A DNA stretch of 64,000 nt from Bacillota bacterium (GCA_023409265.1 JAEYHZ010000009.1:74295-138294); one strand, 5' to 3'; counted from the first letter of the stretch, positions 46,896-56,399 are shown. Translations and numbers: made by a program. Notes: generated from the sequence alone by a model not told the origin.

Positions 46896-48103
46896 CCTTT
46901 TTCCTCCAAATTAAGATTTAAAAAAGAATAGAGAGAGGTTGCCTTGCATATACCTTTGATTGCAAGAAATTCATTAAAATGTGAAAAGTCTATAATACAT
47001 TTTTGAACCGCTGAATAATTCGATAACTTGATTTTATTCATGATTAAATCCGGCAAAATATCCTTGAATATATTTATCTTACCTCCTAAAATAATTATTT
47101 CAGGGAAATACAGCTGACTCAGTGTATCCATAAAAGTAATAATGTAATCAGTAAAATCGTCCAGAATTTTATTGCAGAAATTATCCCCTCTCTTGATTGC
47201 TTCTAAAATACTAAATTCGTCTATATTGTTTAGATTGTTATTACAGATTATAGGTAATTCTCTGCTTTGATTGGATATCACTCCATGTATTGCATTCTGA
47301 ACGAGAGCTTTGGTACTGCAGTATGAATGGGTGCAACCATTTCTGCCACAGGCGCAGGGAGGTCCGTCGTGGCGAAAATTCAAATGACTGACATTGTTTA
47401 TATTTCCACGAGGATTTTTGAGAATTGTATTGTTTACAATTACTCCCGCAGAAAGTTCATCATCAAAGTTTAAATATAGCAGATTATTATAAGCTCCGGC
47501 ATAGTAAAACGAACTTTCTGCCAGCGCGCAAAGGTCAGGGTATTTTTCAATACAAACAGGATATGCAAATTTATCTTCCAACAGTTTTTTTAAATGCTCT
47601 TCGTTTATGTTGTGGTTTGGAAGTGACTTTCTTGAGGCAAAGTCATATATCCATTCAACAGTCACACCGATTCCAAGTATATTTTTTGGCTTATAGTCAA
47701 AAATTGCGGCTTCAATAAGACTTGAAACAATTGAATCGATTGAGGAATCATCCGTAATTTTTTGTGAGCTGCAGGAAATAATTTCGCTTTTCAGATTACT
47801 GATAGCAACTCTTATCATATTTTTGTATATAATTACACCGATTACTTCGCCACCATCGGGATTAATTTCGAGGAAAATCGGTTTTCTGCCGCTTAGAGAA
47901 AATCCTCTGCTGATTTCCCGTATATATCCGGCATTTAATAGCTTGTCGCATGCATTTGTAACTGTTGCAGGGCTAAGTGCCGTAATATTGGATATTTCAG
48001 TTCTGGATATTTTTGAGCTTTCCTCTATCATATACAAAATAGATTTATAATTTGTTTCTTTTATAGATTGAAGTATAATAGGACTAATACCTTTGTTTTT
48101 CAT
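46892..48103 (-). CDS. ROK family transcriptional regulator
   Basis: NagC/XylR-type repressor whose DNA binding is released by a sugar ligand. The N-terminal winged helix (~15-75) includes SRTEISNITALSPATVTNACDKLL; the ROK sugar-binding domain follows with the zinc motif CACGRNGCTHSYCS. 403 aa is standard. It is the first gene of a two-gene operon with the GH3 enzyme and is inferred to control this operon and perhaps the convergent beta-glucan genes. A GAGG site precedes the ATG. Confidence 0.92.
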   Translation of the reverse strand: MKNKGISPIILQSIKETNYKSILYMIEESSKISRTEISNITALSPATVTNACDKLLNAGYIREISRGFSLSGRKPIFLEINPDGGEVIGVIIYKNMIRVAISNLKSEIISCSSQKITDDSSIDSIVSSLIEAAIFDYKPKNILGIGVTVEWIYDFASRKSLPNHNINEEHLKKLLEDKFAYPVCIEKYPDLCALAESSFYYAGAYNNLLYLNFDDELSAGVIVNNTILKNPRGNINNVSHLNFRHDGPPCACGRNGCTHSYCSTKALVQNAIHGVISNQSRELPIICNNNLNNIDEFSILEAIKRGDNFCNKILDDFTDYIITFMDTLSQLYFPEIIILGGKINIFKDILPDLIMNKIKLSNYSAVQKCIIDFSHFNEFLAIKGICKATSLYSFLNLNLEEKG

Positions 48104-48494
48104 ATTAATTAAGCCTCGTTTGCAGAATTTTGTAAAAAATACTACAATTAATTTATTTCATAAAATATTATAACATGATAACATTATAAAGTTAAGTGTT
48201 ATATCAGTTTTTGGCGTTTAACTCGATATTAGTAAGACGATAATTTTGTGCTATTGGAAGTACATTCTAAATATATAACATTTCGGGATTATACACACAG
48301 GCTTGACCTTTTATCAGCTTTAGCTGTTTAGCATTTTAATTTAAGGTTTTTCTGTATGAACTTTTTTTAAAATATGTTACAGAACTTTTAGGTTGGTGGT
48401 AGAATAAGGGAAAGGAAATTTCAATTGTGGTGCAGGACATTTCTTACTAATTATCAGGACATGTCTTTCTAATTAATCGAAAGGGAGTGTTTGT
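48104..48494. other. divergent intergenic region
   Basis: AT-rich spacer between the ROK gene and the VOC gene, which diverge. It must hold promoters for both, but I do not see a clear consensus box or a perfect ROK operator. Confidence 0.4.
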
Positions 48495-48863
48495 GTGAAT
48501 GGTGTTGGTTTGTTTGTTGAAGATATGAAAAAGATGGTCTCGTTTTACAGAGATATACTAAACTTTGAAACAGACTGGGACGGCGGAATGTTTGCAAGTC
48601 TTAAAAAGGGCAATGATGGGTTGTTTATGTATGACCGGAAAGATTTCGCAAAGTCTATTGGTGAAGAGTATTATCCACCAAATAGAATAAATCTCACTAT
48701 GGAAATGTACATTACTTTTAGTACGGCAGAGGTTGATAAAGAGTATGAAAGGTTAAGAAAGCTCAATGTAAGGTTCATTACAGAGCTGTCAACCCAAGCT
48801 TGGGGCCAGAGAAACTTTTTTATTGCAGATCCTGAGGGAAATCTTATTGAAATCGGGGATTAA
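48495..48863 (+). CDS. VOC/glyoxalase-like protein
   Basis: Small vicinal-oxygen-chelate fold protein of unknown substrate, 122 aa with two beta-alpha-beta-beta-beta units: GVGLFVEDMKKMVSFYRDIL and the closing FFIADPEGNLIEI, the usual VOC signature end. The start is GTG at 48495 with AAGGGAG 7 nt upstream. It is a single gene. Confidence 0.8.
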   Translation: MNGVGLFVEDMKKMVSFYRDILNFETDWDGGMFASLKKGNDGLFMYDRKDFAKSIGEEYYPPNRINLTMEMYITFSTAEVDKEYERLRKLNVRFITELSTQAWGQRNFFIADPEGNLIEIGD

Positions 48864-49125
48864 TGCGGAGTATTAGTTGTTGTTTTAATATAATAGCAAT
48901 GAATTAAACTGTTAACTTTAAATTGGAAGTGTCTTTATGTAATCAAATGCCGCATATTCAGCCAAGGATTGCTGCTTTTTTAACAGTATTATAGCGGTAT
49001 TTTTAGTAGTAAGACCCTGCATTGTATGACATAATTAATTATATTATGAGTATATTCCATTTTATCTTGGATACTTTATATTAAATTAGTACTTGATAAT
49101 ATAATGAAAGCTTAGGGACTTCCAT

Positions 49126-49317
49126 ATGAAAAAACTTTCGAAAGATTTATTAATGATTATAATTCCACTTGCTCTTTGTGCAATACTTTATCCCTTCCTG
49201 CCTGACAGGATTCCAAGAACGTTTCATTTGAATGGAACAAAATCTTACATGCCAAAGGAGTTCGTCTTTCTTATCGGATTTATACCATTTATTGTCTATC
49301 AAAAAATGAAAAAATAG
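49126..49317 (+). CDS. short DUF1648-like membrane protein, probably truncated
   Basis: 63 residues. The first helix (LLMIIIPLALCAILYPFLP) and the following PDRIPRTFHLNGTKSYMPKEF match the DUF1648 extracytoplasmic motif found in SdpI-like proteins, which are normally 150 aa or more. The frame ends after the second hydrophobic segment (YQKMKK), so the rest of the protein is missing. The ribosome site is weak (AGGGA). Confidence 0.55.
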   Translation: MKKLSKDLLMIIIPLALCAILYPFLPDRIPRTFHLNGTKSYMPKEFVFLIGFIPFIVYQKMKK

Positions 49318-49333
49318 GAGGAGGTACTCAAAG

Positions 49334-49852
49334 TTGGAAAGAGCAATATATTTAATCACTGGTGTAATGGCATCTGGAAAATCTACAGTTGCAGAACTTC
49401 TTGCCTCGAAGATGGAAAAGGGAGTGCATTTGCGCGGAGATGTGTTTCGCAGGATGATTGTATCAGGACGTGCCGAGATGTCAGCACAGCCATCCGATGA
49501 GGCTGTTCTGCAGTTGCATCTGCGTTACCGCCTGGCGGCAGATGCGGCGAAAACCTATTACAGCAGCGGTTTTTCCGTGGTTTTGCAGGACAATTACTAC
49601 GGAGAGGAATTGTCCCGTATATTGGACATGTTAAAGGATTATCCGGTTTATGTAACAGTGCTCTGCCCCAATGCGGAGACAGTAAAAAAGCGCGAAAAGC
49701 TGCGAGGAAAGGTCGGTTATACCGGCTTTACGGTAGAGGAGTTATATACGGATTTCATGAAGGAGACCCCAAAAATTGGTTTGTGGCTGGATACTTCGGA
49801 ACAGTCTCCGGAACAATCAGTGGAGGAAATCTTGTTACACTATGGAAAGTAA
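49334..49852 (+). CDS. P-loop kinase-like ATPase
   Basis: 172-aa nucleotide-binding protein with a Walker A motif GVMASGKST at the N-terminus and a kinase-like lid region (KKREKLRGKVGYTGFTVEEL). It resembles small-molecule kinases of the AAA_33/chloramphenicol-phosphotransferase type. The TTG at 49334 has GGAGGAGG 9 nt upstream. GC content is visibly higher than in the flanking DNA, a possible sign of transfer. The substrate is unknown. Confidence 0.75.
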   Translation: MERAIYLITGVMASGKSTVAELLASKMEKGVHLRGDVFRRMIVSGRAEMSAQPSDEAVLQLHLRYRLAADAAKTYYSSGFSVVLQDNYYGEELSRILDMLKDYPVYVTVLCPNAETVKKREKLRGKVGYTGFTVEELYTDFMKETPKIGLWLDTSEQSPEQSVEEILLHYGK

Positions 49853-49961
49853 AGTGCTGGAGAGAATTATACACCTGTTCCTGTTAAGTATTTAAATGTT
49901 TGCAACTTATGTCAGGTAATTATCCGGATGGACTGATATACTGAGAAAAGGAGTGAAGCAA

Positions 49962-50294
49962 ATGTCTGTTCAAACGATAGAAATAATGGTGAAGTGGGTA
50001 GAGAATCACTTAACCGAAGGCCCGACGCTGAAAGATATGTCATCCTATGTTGGTTATTCACCGTTTTACTGTTCTGCGAAGTTCCGGGAGCACATGGGTA
50101 TGACATATAAACAATTCCTTGCCCAATGCAGATTAACAGCTGCCGCTAAGGATCTTCGCAGCACAGGTGATAAAATAACCGATATTGCTTTTCGTTACGG
50201 GTACTCGTCATCTGAATCATTGACGAGGGCATTTGCTGCAACATTCAAATGTTCCCCCCGACAATACCGTAAAGCTTCAGGTGATGCTTTTTAA
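49962..50294 (+). CDS. AraC family DNA-binding protein, HTH only
   Basis: 110-aa stand-alone AraC domain with both helix-turn-helix units (DMSSYVGYSPFYCSAKFREHMG; ITDIAFRYGYSSSESLTRAFAATFKCSPRQYRK). There is no ligand-binding domain, as in MarA/SoxS-like regulators. The ATG at 49962 follows AGGAG by 8 nt. Codon use is similar to the kinase gene before it, and the two may have arrived together. Confidence 0.82.
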   Translation: MSVQTIEIMVKWVENHLTEGPTLKDMSSYVGYSPFYCSAKFREHMGMTYKQFLAQCRLTAAAKDLRSTGDKITDIAFRYGYSSSESLTRAFAATFKCSPRQYRKASGDAF

Positions 50295-50399
50295 TAATGT
50301 TGTACAGTGTAGGAGAATATAAAAAAGTTTAAGACTCTAGAGCTATGTTTTACATTGGATATTGCTTCCTCCAAGTTTCATTATGTAAAGGAGTAATAT

Positions 50400-51275
50400 A
50401 TGTCTGGCAAACTGGGAAGAAACGATTTCTGCTGGTGCGGCAGCGGAAGCAAATACAAAAAATGCCATGCTCTTATTGAGGAACAAATGGCCATCTACCA
50501 TTCAAGAGGGTGCGAAGTGCCTCACCCCGGATTGCTTAAAACCCAGCAGCAAATTCAAGGTATCAGGGACAGCAGTAAATTGAACATAGCCTTACTGGAT
50601 TTTATCGGGGATTATGTTGTTGATGGAGTAACAACTGAAGAACTTGACCAGCTGATTTATAAAAAAACCAAGGAGTTTGGAGGCATACCTGCAACTCTTA
50701 ATTTTAATGGATACCCCAAAAGTACTTGCATCTCAATAAATGACGTTGTATGTCACGGTATACCATCCGACCGTGTTACCCTGAAAAGTGGAGATATTTC
50801 CAATATTGATGTATCAACTATCTACAATGGCTTTTACTCAGATTCATCCCGTATGTTTTGTGTCGGTGATGTTTCCAGCGAAAAACAAAGACTTGTTGAA
50901 GTTGCGAGAGAATGTATGGAGCTGGGTATTGAACAGGTGAAACCCTGGGGATTTCTCGGAGATGTGGGGCAAGCGATTAATGACCATGCCAGGAAGAAGG
51001 GATATTCTGTTGTTCGGGAAATCGGCGGACACGGTATTGGACTGCAGTTTCACGAAGACCCCTGGGTCAGCTTTGTGTCAAAACAAGGAACAGGGATGCT
51101 TTTAGTCCCAGGTCTTGTTTTTACAGTAGAACCCATGATTAATATGGGAAAAGCCGATATATTTCAAAACAAGAACGATAACTGGACAGTTTACACAGTG
51201 GACGGAAAGCCCTCTGCACAATGGGAAAATACCGTGCTGGTAACGGAAACGGGTTATGAAATACTTACGTATTAA
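50400..51275 (+). CDS. map: type I methionine aminopeptidase with SEC-C motif
   Basis: Removes the initiator Met from new proteins. The N-terminal SEC-C zinc motif CWCGSGSKYKKCH (residues ~11-24) may bind the ribosome. The catalytic domain follows with the family metal ligands: Asp in SNIDVSTIYNGFYSDSS (two), His in GGHGIGLQFHEDP, Glu in FTVEPMI and Glu in QWENTVLV. AAAGGAG precedes the ATG. The 291-aa length fits the MetAP-Ia/SEC-C form. It is probably a second copy besides the ribosomal-operon map gene of clostridia. Confidence 0.93.
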   Translation: MSGKLGRNDFCWCGSGSKYKKCHALIEEQMAIYHSRGCEVPHPGLLKTQQQIQGIRDSSKLNIALLDFIGDYVVDGVTTEELDQLIYKKTKEFGGIPATLNFNGYPKSTCISINDVVCHGIPSDRVTLKSGDISNIDVSTIYNGFYSDSSRMFCVGDVSSEKQRLVEVARECMELGIEQVKPWGFLGDVGQAINDHARKKGYSVVREIGGHGIGLQFHEDPWVSFVSKQGTGMLLVPGLVFTVEPMINMGKADIFQNKNDNWTVYTVDGKPSAQWENTVLVTETGYEILTY

Positions 51276-51327
51276 TATAATCTTGATTTATTAAAGCTTT
51301 TGAAGCCATAGTTTACTTTTGAATAAA

Positions 51328-51361
51328 ATGGGAAGTTGCATATCTGAAGCAGCTTCCCATT
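51328..51361 (+). terminator. terminator after the aminopeptidase gene
   Basis: AATGGGAAG and CTTCCCATT pair, extended by TGC/GCA across a mismatch. No strong T tract follows. Confidence 0.5.
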
Positions 51362-51854
51362 GTCCGTATACTGCTGGATTATTGGATAGTATGTAATGCG
51401 ACATTATTTTTCTGATATGGATATAATATACCAAAACTAAAAAAAATCTACTTACAAACCATATTTTTCTATATATAATTTAATCTGGAACTACAAATGT
51501 AAATTATTACTGCTGGATAAGTAAAATAATTGATAACTTATGGAAAAATATAAATGTAAAAATTACCTATATACATCAACATAGAAGATAACTAGTAAAT
51601 ATTCTTATTCTTAAACATTCAGTTTATGGCTTTTCGAGATAATAGCTAACACTATTTTACATAATCTATAAAAATAATTTAACTTGTCAATATAGTTTGA
51701 ATAACGGTCATTATTGCGGTTAAAGTTCAAATACCGGCTGTAAGATTTTCGCTTTTTTAAGTATAAATTCAATTATAAGGGGAAAAGTCATTTGAGCATA
51801 TAATTTATGGAGTAGAAACTGTGGGCATGTTCGATAGTGAAGAAATTTTTATGC
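51362..51854. other. gene-free AT-rich region
   Basis: No reading frame of interest and no clear RNA. It must carry the promoter of the secreted protein gene at 51934. Confidence 0.4.
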
Positions 51855-51896
51855 CATCTGTCAGTTTTGGAATTTACTAAAATCCACTGACAGATG
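51855..51896 (+). promoter_or_regulatory. hairpin just before the ribosome site
   Basis: CATCTGTCAGT and ACTGACAGATG form a perfect 11-bp stem with a 20-nt loop, ending 24 nt before the ribosome site of the secreted metallopeptidase-like gene. An operator or an mRNA stabiliser is possible. Confidence 0.4.
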
Positions 51897-51933
51897 TGTA
51901 AATAAAACACTAAATTTTAAGGAGGCAAAGATT

Positions 51934-54117
51934 ATGTTAAGCAGTAAAAGATGTATCAGAAAAGCCTTAATTTGTCTTCTGGCTGTTGTTTATCTGTCGG
52001 TAAATTTTAATTTTACCGCATTTGCAGCAGACACGAACATCGCACTCCTCGGAACCCCAACCACATCCTTCTGTTCCTCGTGGGAAACACTGTCTGCAAT
52101 CAATGACGGTTATACACCGGCTAATTCTGCAGACCACAGCCATGGAGCATACGGAAACTGGGATAATCCCGGAACAACACAGTGGGTACAGTATGATTTT
52201 TCCCAGAATTACGCAATTTCAAAGTGCGAAGTGTACTGGTTCGATGACAACGAGGGTCTGGACCTTCCTGCATCCTGCAACTTCCAGTATTGGAATGGAA
52301 GTACATGGGTGGATTTCAGCAACCAGTCAGGAAAAGGAGTAGCAGGGGATACCTTCAATGTAACGAACTTTACATCAGCTTCAACAAACAAAATCCGCTT
52401 GAGTATGACAGCTAAAGCCGGTTTCTCTACAGGTATTCTCGAGTGGATAGTATGGGGTTCGCCCGCTTCAAGCGGTACAAATGCTGCACCTGTAGTTAAT
52501 GCGGGACCCGATGCATCAATAACATTGCCAGGTGCAATATTGGCAGGAACAGTAACCGATGACGGACTTCCAACCGGTGCTGCAGTTACATCTGCCTGGA
52601 GCAAGGTAAGCGGACCCGGAACAGTGACATTCGCAAATCCAAACTCACCGGGTACCACAGCGACCTTCTCGGTTGAAGGTACTTATGTATTGCAGCTCAC
52701 TGCCAGTGATACCGCATTGTCGGCATCCGATACTGTTACCATAACGGTAAATCCAGCAGGAGGTTCAGGTTCGTATGTATGGAATTATGGAAATGTACCA
52801 GGTGCGACCATAGAACCCTGGAATGATAATCCGACCCTCACACCCATTAACCTTAACCCATACGGAACCCCTTCTTTGACAATTCCATACGGTTATATCC
52901 TATTAAGTCAAGGGCCTAACGGCACATCACAGGTACCGCAGGCTACCCAATTATCCATACTTAAGCGTATTAATGAAGACTTAAAGTGGGAAAGCCAAAG
53001 CATGGGTGTACATATGCCGCCCTGGTCAACAGGAAAAACCGGAACAAAATACATGGACTATTTCTTCACCAATACGGGATTGCCACGTGATCCAGGGCCT
53101 ACCGGAGATCAGGCATGGGAAGGTTCATATCCGTTTGTTGAAAGCGATGCCAACGGAATGAGTGACCAAAACAGATATAATATTACTCACGAATTTAATC
53201 ATGTTCTCTTAAATTCATATGGTACTGTACCCGGACAATCGGTATCGTGGATTCAGGAGTCCTTAAATGACTATATGATACTTCGGCTTGCCGAGTGGAG
53301 AAGCGGTGCAACCCCGGGGCAATCGCAGCAATTTCCGTTCCCGTCCGGAATCGGTTATCTGGACAGAGAAGTATACAAGCAGCCATTTGTACCCATTGAA
53401 AGCTGCGGTATCAATTCCTCGGGAGAAGCTACAGGCCCATCGGATTATATGAATGATAGTACAGGATACAGATATAATGATTTATTCCCGTTATTTGTAT
53501 CACAGCGTGTTGGAATGACATTTTACTTTAAAGTATTTGAAGAAGCCAAAACTACTGAACAAAATCTGCAGACTATGACAAGGTTGCTGGATAAGCAAAG
53601 AGTACAATCAATGGTAACAGAGTATTCTGCTCGTATAGCATTGGGAGACTTTATGGAGTTTTCAACCGCTGTCCAGGGAGTTGCTTCCACATCCATGTAT
53701 GCAGCTACCTCCAATCAGAACGGCTGGCTTGTTCCTTCCGATAGCAGCAAGCTTCCAAGATATACCGGAAGAAACTTTATACCTGTTTCAGTTAACTCCG
53801 GAGCCACTTCAGTTACGGTTAATTTTGCACCTGATTCACTGGGAAGTAATGGCACTGCTTCCGACATGAGAGCCCAAATAGCTTATCGTGCTGCAGACGG
53901 CACAACTGTATTCAGCACCCCTGTTTCAAGCGGCCAGACCACAATTCAACTGACCAAGCCGCCAAAAGACGGCGTTGTGATTGCAGTCATCAGCAATGTA
54001 ACAATGAGCGGCTACAAGAAAGCCAAATCCTACGGTTGGGACCCAACAGAAAGGTTTGGATATAAAATCCAGTTAACAGGAGGAAGTGCAGCTCCAATTA
54101 ATAGATTATATTTCTAA
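51934..54117 (+). CDS. secreted protein: discoidin, PKD-like and HExxH domains (DUF6055 type)
   Basis: 727-aa exported protein. The signal peptide ends near residue 32 (AFA). An F5/8C-like carbohydrate-binding module spans ~35-180, a PKD/REJ-like beta domain ~185-275, then a catalytic-looking region ~285-560 and a C-terminal beta domain. The region holds a zinc-peptidase motif H419-E-F-N-H423 with a downstream WIQES Glu442, the gluzincin arrangement with 19-residue spacing. AGGAGG precedes the ATG. Peptidase activity is inferred; a carbohydrate-linked glycoprotein substrate would suit the binding module. No anchor is seen. Confidence 0.8.
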   Translation: MLSSKRCIRKALICLLAVVYLSVNFNFTAFAADTNIALLGTPTTSFCSSWETLSAINDGYTPANSADHSHGAYGNWDNPGTTQWVQYDFSQNYAISKCEVYWFDDNEGLDLPASCNFQYWNGSTWVDFSNQSGKGVAGDTFNVTNFTSASTNKIRLSMTAKAGFSTGILEWIVWGSPASSGTNAAPVVNAGPDASITLPGAILAGTVTDDGLPTGAAVTSAWSKVSGPGTVTFANPNSPGTTATFSVEGTYVLQLTASDTALSASDTVTITVNPAGGSGSYVWNYGNVPGATIEPWNDNPTLTPINLNPYGTPSLTIPYGYILLSQGPNGTSQVPQATQLSILKRINEDLKWESQSMGVHMPPWSTGKTGTKYMDYFFTNTGLPRDPGPTGDQAWEGSYPFVESDANGMSDQNRYNITHEFNHVLLNSYGTVPGQSVSWIQESLNDYMILRLAEWRSGATPGQSQQFPFPSGIGYLDREVYKQPFVPIESCGINSSGEATGPSDYMNDSTGYRYNDLFPLFVSQRVGMTFYFKVFEEAKTTEQNLQTMTRLLDKQRVQSMVTEYSARIALGDFMEFSTAVQGVASTSMYAATSNQNGWLVPSDSSKLPRYTGRNFIPVSVNSGATSVTVNFAPDSLGSNGTASDMRAQIAYRAADGTTVFSTPVSSGQTTIQLTKPPKDGVVIAVISNVTMSGYKKAKSYGWDPTERFGYKIQLTGGSAAPINRLYF

Positions 54118-54560
54118 AATGAATATGCTTCTATTAAGTAACTGCTAATCAGCTGCATATTTATGTCAAAAAAATGACATAAGGCCTGGTCACAGAACTA
54201 TTGTACTGAAAAGTAATGCCTGAGAACGGCTTGAATTAATGCATTTAGGTTTTGGTAAAGCACTGAGGAGATTCAAAAATAACCAGAAATCTACCAAACT
54301 TTAAAAACATTGATTTTTAACCGGTTTCAGGCCTTGCTTTTCATTATGAAAAAATTACTTATAAATTACAAGTATTACCCTAAGTACAGATACAAGACTT
54401 TTTGATACGAGGTATCTTATAAAACAAGAAAGAATTGAAACCATCGGATTGCTTTGATTTACTTATGGGGTATATTGTATTGTATAAAAATAAAATGTAA
54501 AATAGTGGAGTAATTATTTATAAAGTATAATAGGTATTATTTATATTAGGAGAAGTTTGG
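54118..54560. other. gene-free region, possible long-range RNA stem
   Basis: AAGGCCTG at 54181 can pair with CAGGCCTT ending at 54335, closing a ~155-nt loop that has no coding potential. Nothing else is recognisable. Confidence 0.3.
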
Positions 54561-55097
54561 ATGGATAATAAAAAAATTGTAGTGTATAAATCCAAAACTG
54601 GTTTTACCGAAAAATATGCGCGTTGGATTGCAGATGATTTGGGTTGTGATGCCATATGTCTGGAGAAAATCAGCATCTCAGAATTAACACAATATGATGT
54701 TGTTATATTTGGTGGGGGCATACATGCGGGTACGATAAATGGGATAAAGTTTATTAAGAATAATTTATCCCTGTTTAAGGACAAGAAAATCATAGTTTTT
54801 GCGACTGGAGCAACTCCCCCTATTCAGGAAGAGATTGAAAGATTTAGAAAAACCAATATCCCAGTAGGTGAAGATATAGAATTTTTCTATTTTCAAAGCG
54901 GAATGAATTATGCAAAAATGCATGGTACAGATAGGGTCTTAATGGGCGTGTTAAAAACTGTCTTAAAAATGAAAAAGAACAAATCTGATATTGAGCAGGG
55001 TACCGTAGATGCAATACAGAATTCTTATGATTATTCAGATCATATTCAAATAGATCCGTTAATTAATTTTGTAAACACAATCAAGTTGGCAGAATGA
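54561..55097 (+). CDS. flavodoxin-domain protein (HemG/Flavodoxin_5 type)
   Basis: FMN-binding redox protein, 178 aa. The N-terminal loop VYKSKTGFTEKYARWIA is the phosphate-binding motif of the Flavodoxin_5 family (flavodoxins and menaquinone-dependent protoporphyrinogen oxidase-like proteins), and VVIFGGGIHAGTINGI is the next flavin contact. AGGAG lies before the ATG. The partner is unknown. Confidence 0.85.
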   Translation: MDNKKIVVYKSKTGFTEKYARWIADDLGCDAICLEKISISELTQYDVVIFGGGIHAGTINGIKFIKNNLSLFKDKKIIVFATGATPPIQEEIERFRKTNIPVGEDIEFFYFQSGMNYAKMHGTDRVLMGVLKTVLKMKKNKSDIEQGTVDAIQNSYDYSDHIQIDPLINFVNTIKLAE

Positions 55098-55225
55098 GAA
55101 TAAGTTTGAAGTTGTTTTACTTTGTGACATTATAAACTGAATTAACACCAACACATTGTCTATTTAGTCTAATATAGTTTAATGTATACTTATTTATTAC
55201 CCACCCTAATAGCAATATTCATAAT

Positions 55226-55254
55226 TTGACTGTAACGGTAATTTGTGGTATAAT
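55226..55254 (+). promoter_or_regulatory. sigma-A promoter
   Basis: TTGACT at 55226-55231 and TATAAT at 55249-55254 with a 17-nt spacer, reading into the small gene at 55319. Confidence 0.8.
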
Positions 55255-55270
55255 CCTGAGATGGCACTGT

Positions 55271-55289
55271 ATACAGATATCATCTGTAT
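55271..55289. promoter_or_regulatory. palindrome downstream of the promoter
   Basis: ATACAGAT-atc-ATCTGTAT, perfect 8-bp arms, at about +10 to +28 of the predicted transcript. The position suits a repressor site. Confidence 0.45.
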
Positions 55290-55318
55290 TTAGGATTACT
55301 TAAAGTTATAGAGGGTTT

Positions 55319-55555
55319 ATGGAAGAAAATGAATTTAAATCTTTGGAAGTATATAAAAAGTTGGTTGAAAATATAAATAGTGAAGGATACACTGAACTTG
55401 AACTGGAACTGATATATCTAATTGAAAATGAAAAGGACTTTCCAGTGGATTTATTAAAAAGGTTTGCCATTGATTACATATCCAATAGTGCATTGCTCAG
55501 GAAAGAGTTATCATCATTATATAAAAAATTTGAAATCTATCAGAATAAGAAATAA
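55319..55555 (+). CDS. small acidic hypothetical protein
   Basis: 78 aa, rich in Glu, Leu and Lys, predicted mostly helical, no Cys and no membrane segment. I do not recognise the family. AGAGGG precedes the ATG. It has its own consensus promoter, a palindrome in the leader and a terminator after it, which argues for a real single-gene unit. Confidence 0.7.
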   Translation: MEENEFKSLEVYKKLVENINSEGYTELELELIYLIENEKDFPVDLLKRFAIDYISNSALLRKELSSLYKKFEIYQNKK

Positions 55556-55572
55556 TCTTGACTAATTAATCT

Positions 55573-55600
55573 GGCCTCCAGTAGTGGGGGCTATTTTGTT
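55573..55600 (+). terminator. terminator
   Basis: GCCTCC-agtagt-GGGGGC (one G/T pair) followed by TATTTTGTT, right after the 78-aa gene. Confidence 0.7.
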
Positions 55601-55643
55601 ATAATAAACGTTATATATTTATGAGAGAAGGGATGGGATTTAT

Positions 55644-56399
55644 ATGGATAAAAAGTATACAGAAATAAACTCGGGTATTTTTGACAAATGGGTTAAAGAA
55701 GGATGGGAATGGGGACAGCCAATTAGCCATGAAGTCTTTGAAAAGGCAAAAAATAATGATTGGTTTGTCCTATTAACCCCTAACAAACCGGTACCAAAGG
55801 AATGGTTTTGTGATATGAAGAATGCTGAAGTACTGGGCCTGGCTTCGGGCGGTGGTCAGCAAATGCCTGTTTTTTCCGCATTAGGTGCAAAATGCACGGT
55901 TTTAGATTACTCAGAAAGTCAACTGTCAAGTGAAATTGAGGTATCAAAAAGAGAAAATTATGATATTAGGACAATTAGAGCGGACATGACAAATCCGTTA
56001 CCTTTTGAGGATGAATCCTTTGATTTGATTTTCCATCCGGTTTCTAACTGCTATATAGAGGAAGTTCTTCCTGTTTGGAAGGAGTGCTATAGGGTTCTGA
56101 AAAAAGGAGGAATTTTGATGGCGGGTTTAGATAACGGTATCAATTTTATATTCAATGATGAAGGAACAATGATAATGCATAAACTGCCGTTCAATCCCCT
56201 GAAGGATAAACAACTGTATGAGGATTCAATTAAAAACGATTGGGGAATTCAATTTTCGCACACCATTGAGGAACAAGTTGGCGGACAATTACAAGCAGGT
56301 TTTGTACTCACAGATATTTACCATGATACAAATAATACAGGGAAACTTTTTGAATTCAATGTCCCTACTTTTTATGCTACAAGAGCCATTAAAAAATGA
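55644..56399 (+). CDS. class I SAM-dependent methyltransferase
   Basis: 251-aa Methyltransf_11-type enzyme. The SAM-binding motif I is VLGLASGGGQQMPVFSALG, motif II is VLDYSES, then NPLPFEDESFDLIFHPVSNCYI and the post-motif phrase VLKKGGILMAG. The substrate (small molecule or lipid) cannot be told. It is a single gene with AAGGGATGGG before the ATG. Confidence 0.88.
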   Translation: MDKKYTEINSGIFDKWVKEGWEWGQPISHEVFEKAKNNDWFVLLTPNKPVPKEWFCDMKNAEVLGLASGGGQQMPVFSALGAKCTVLDYSESQLSSEIEVSKRENYDIRTIRADMTNPLPFEDESFDLIFHPVSNCYIEEVLPVWKECYRVLKKGGILMAGLDNGINFIFNDEGTMIMHKLPFNPLKDKQLYEDSIKNDWGIQFSHTIEEQVGGQLQAGFVLTDIYHDTNNTGKLFEFNVPTFYATRAIKK

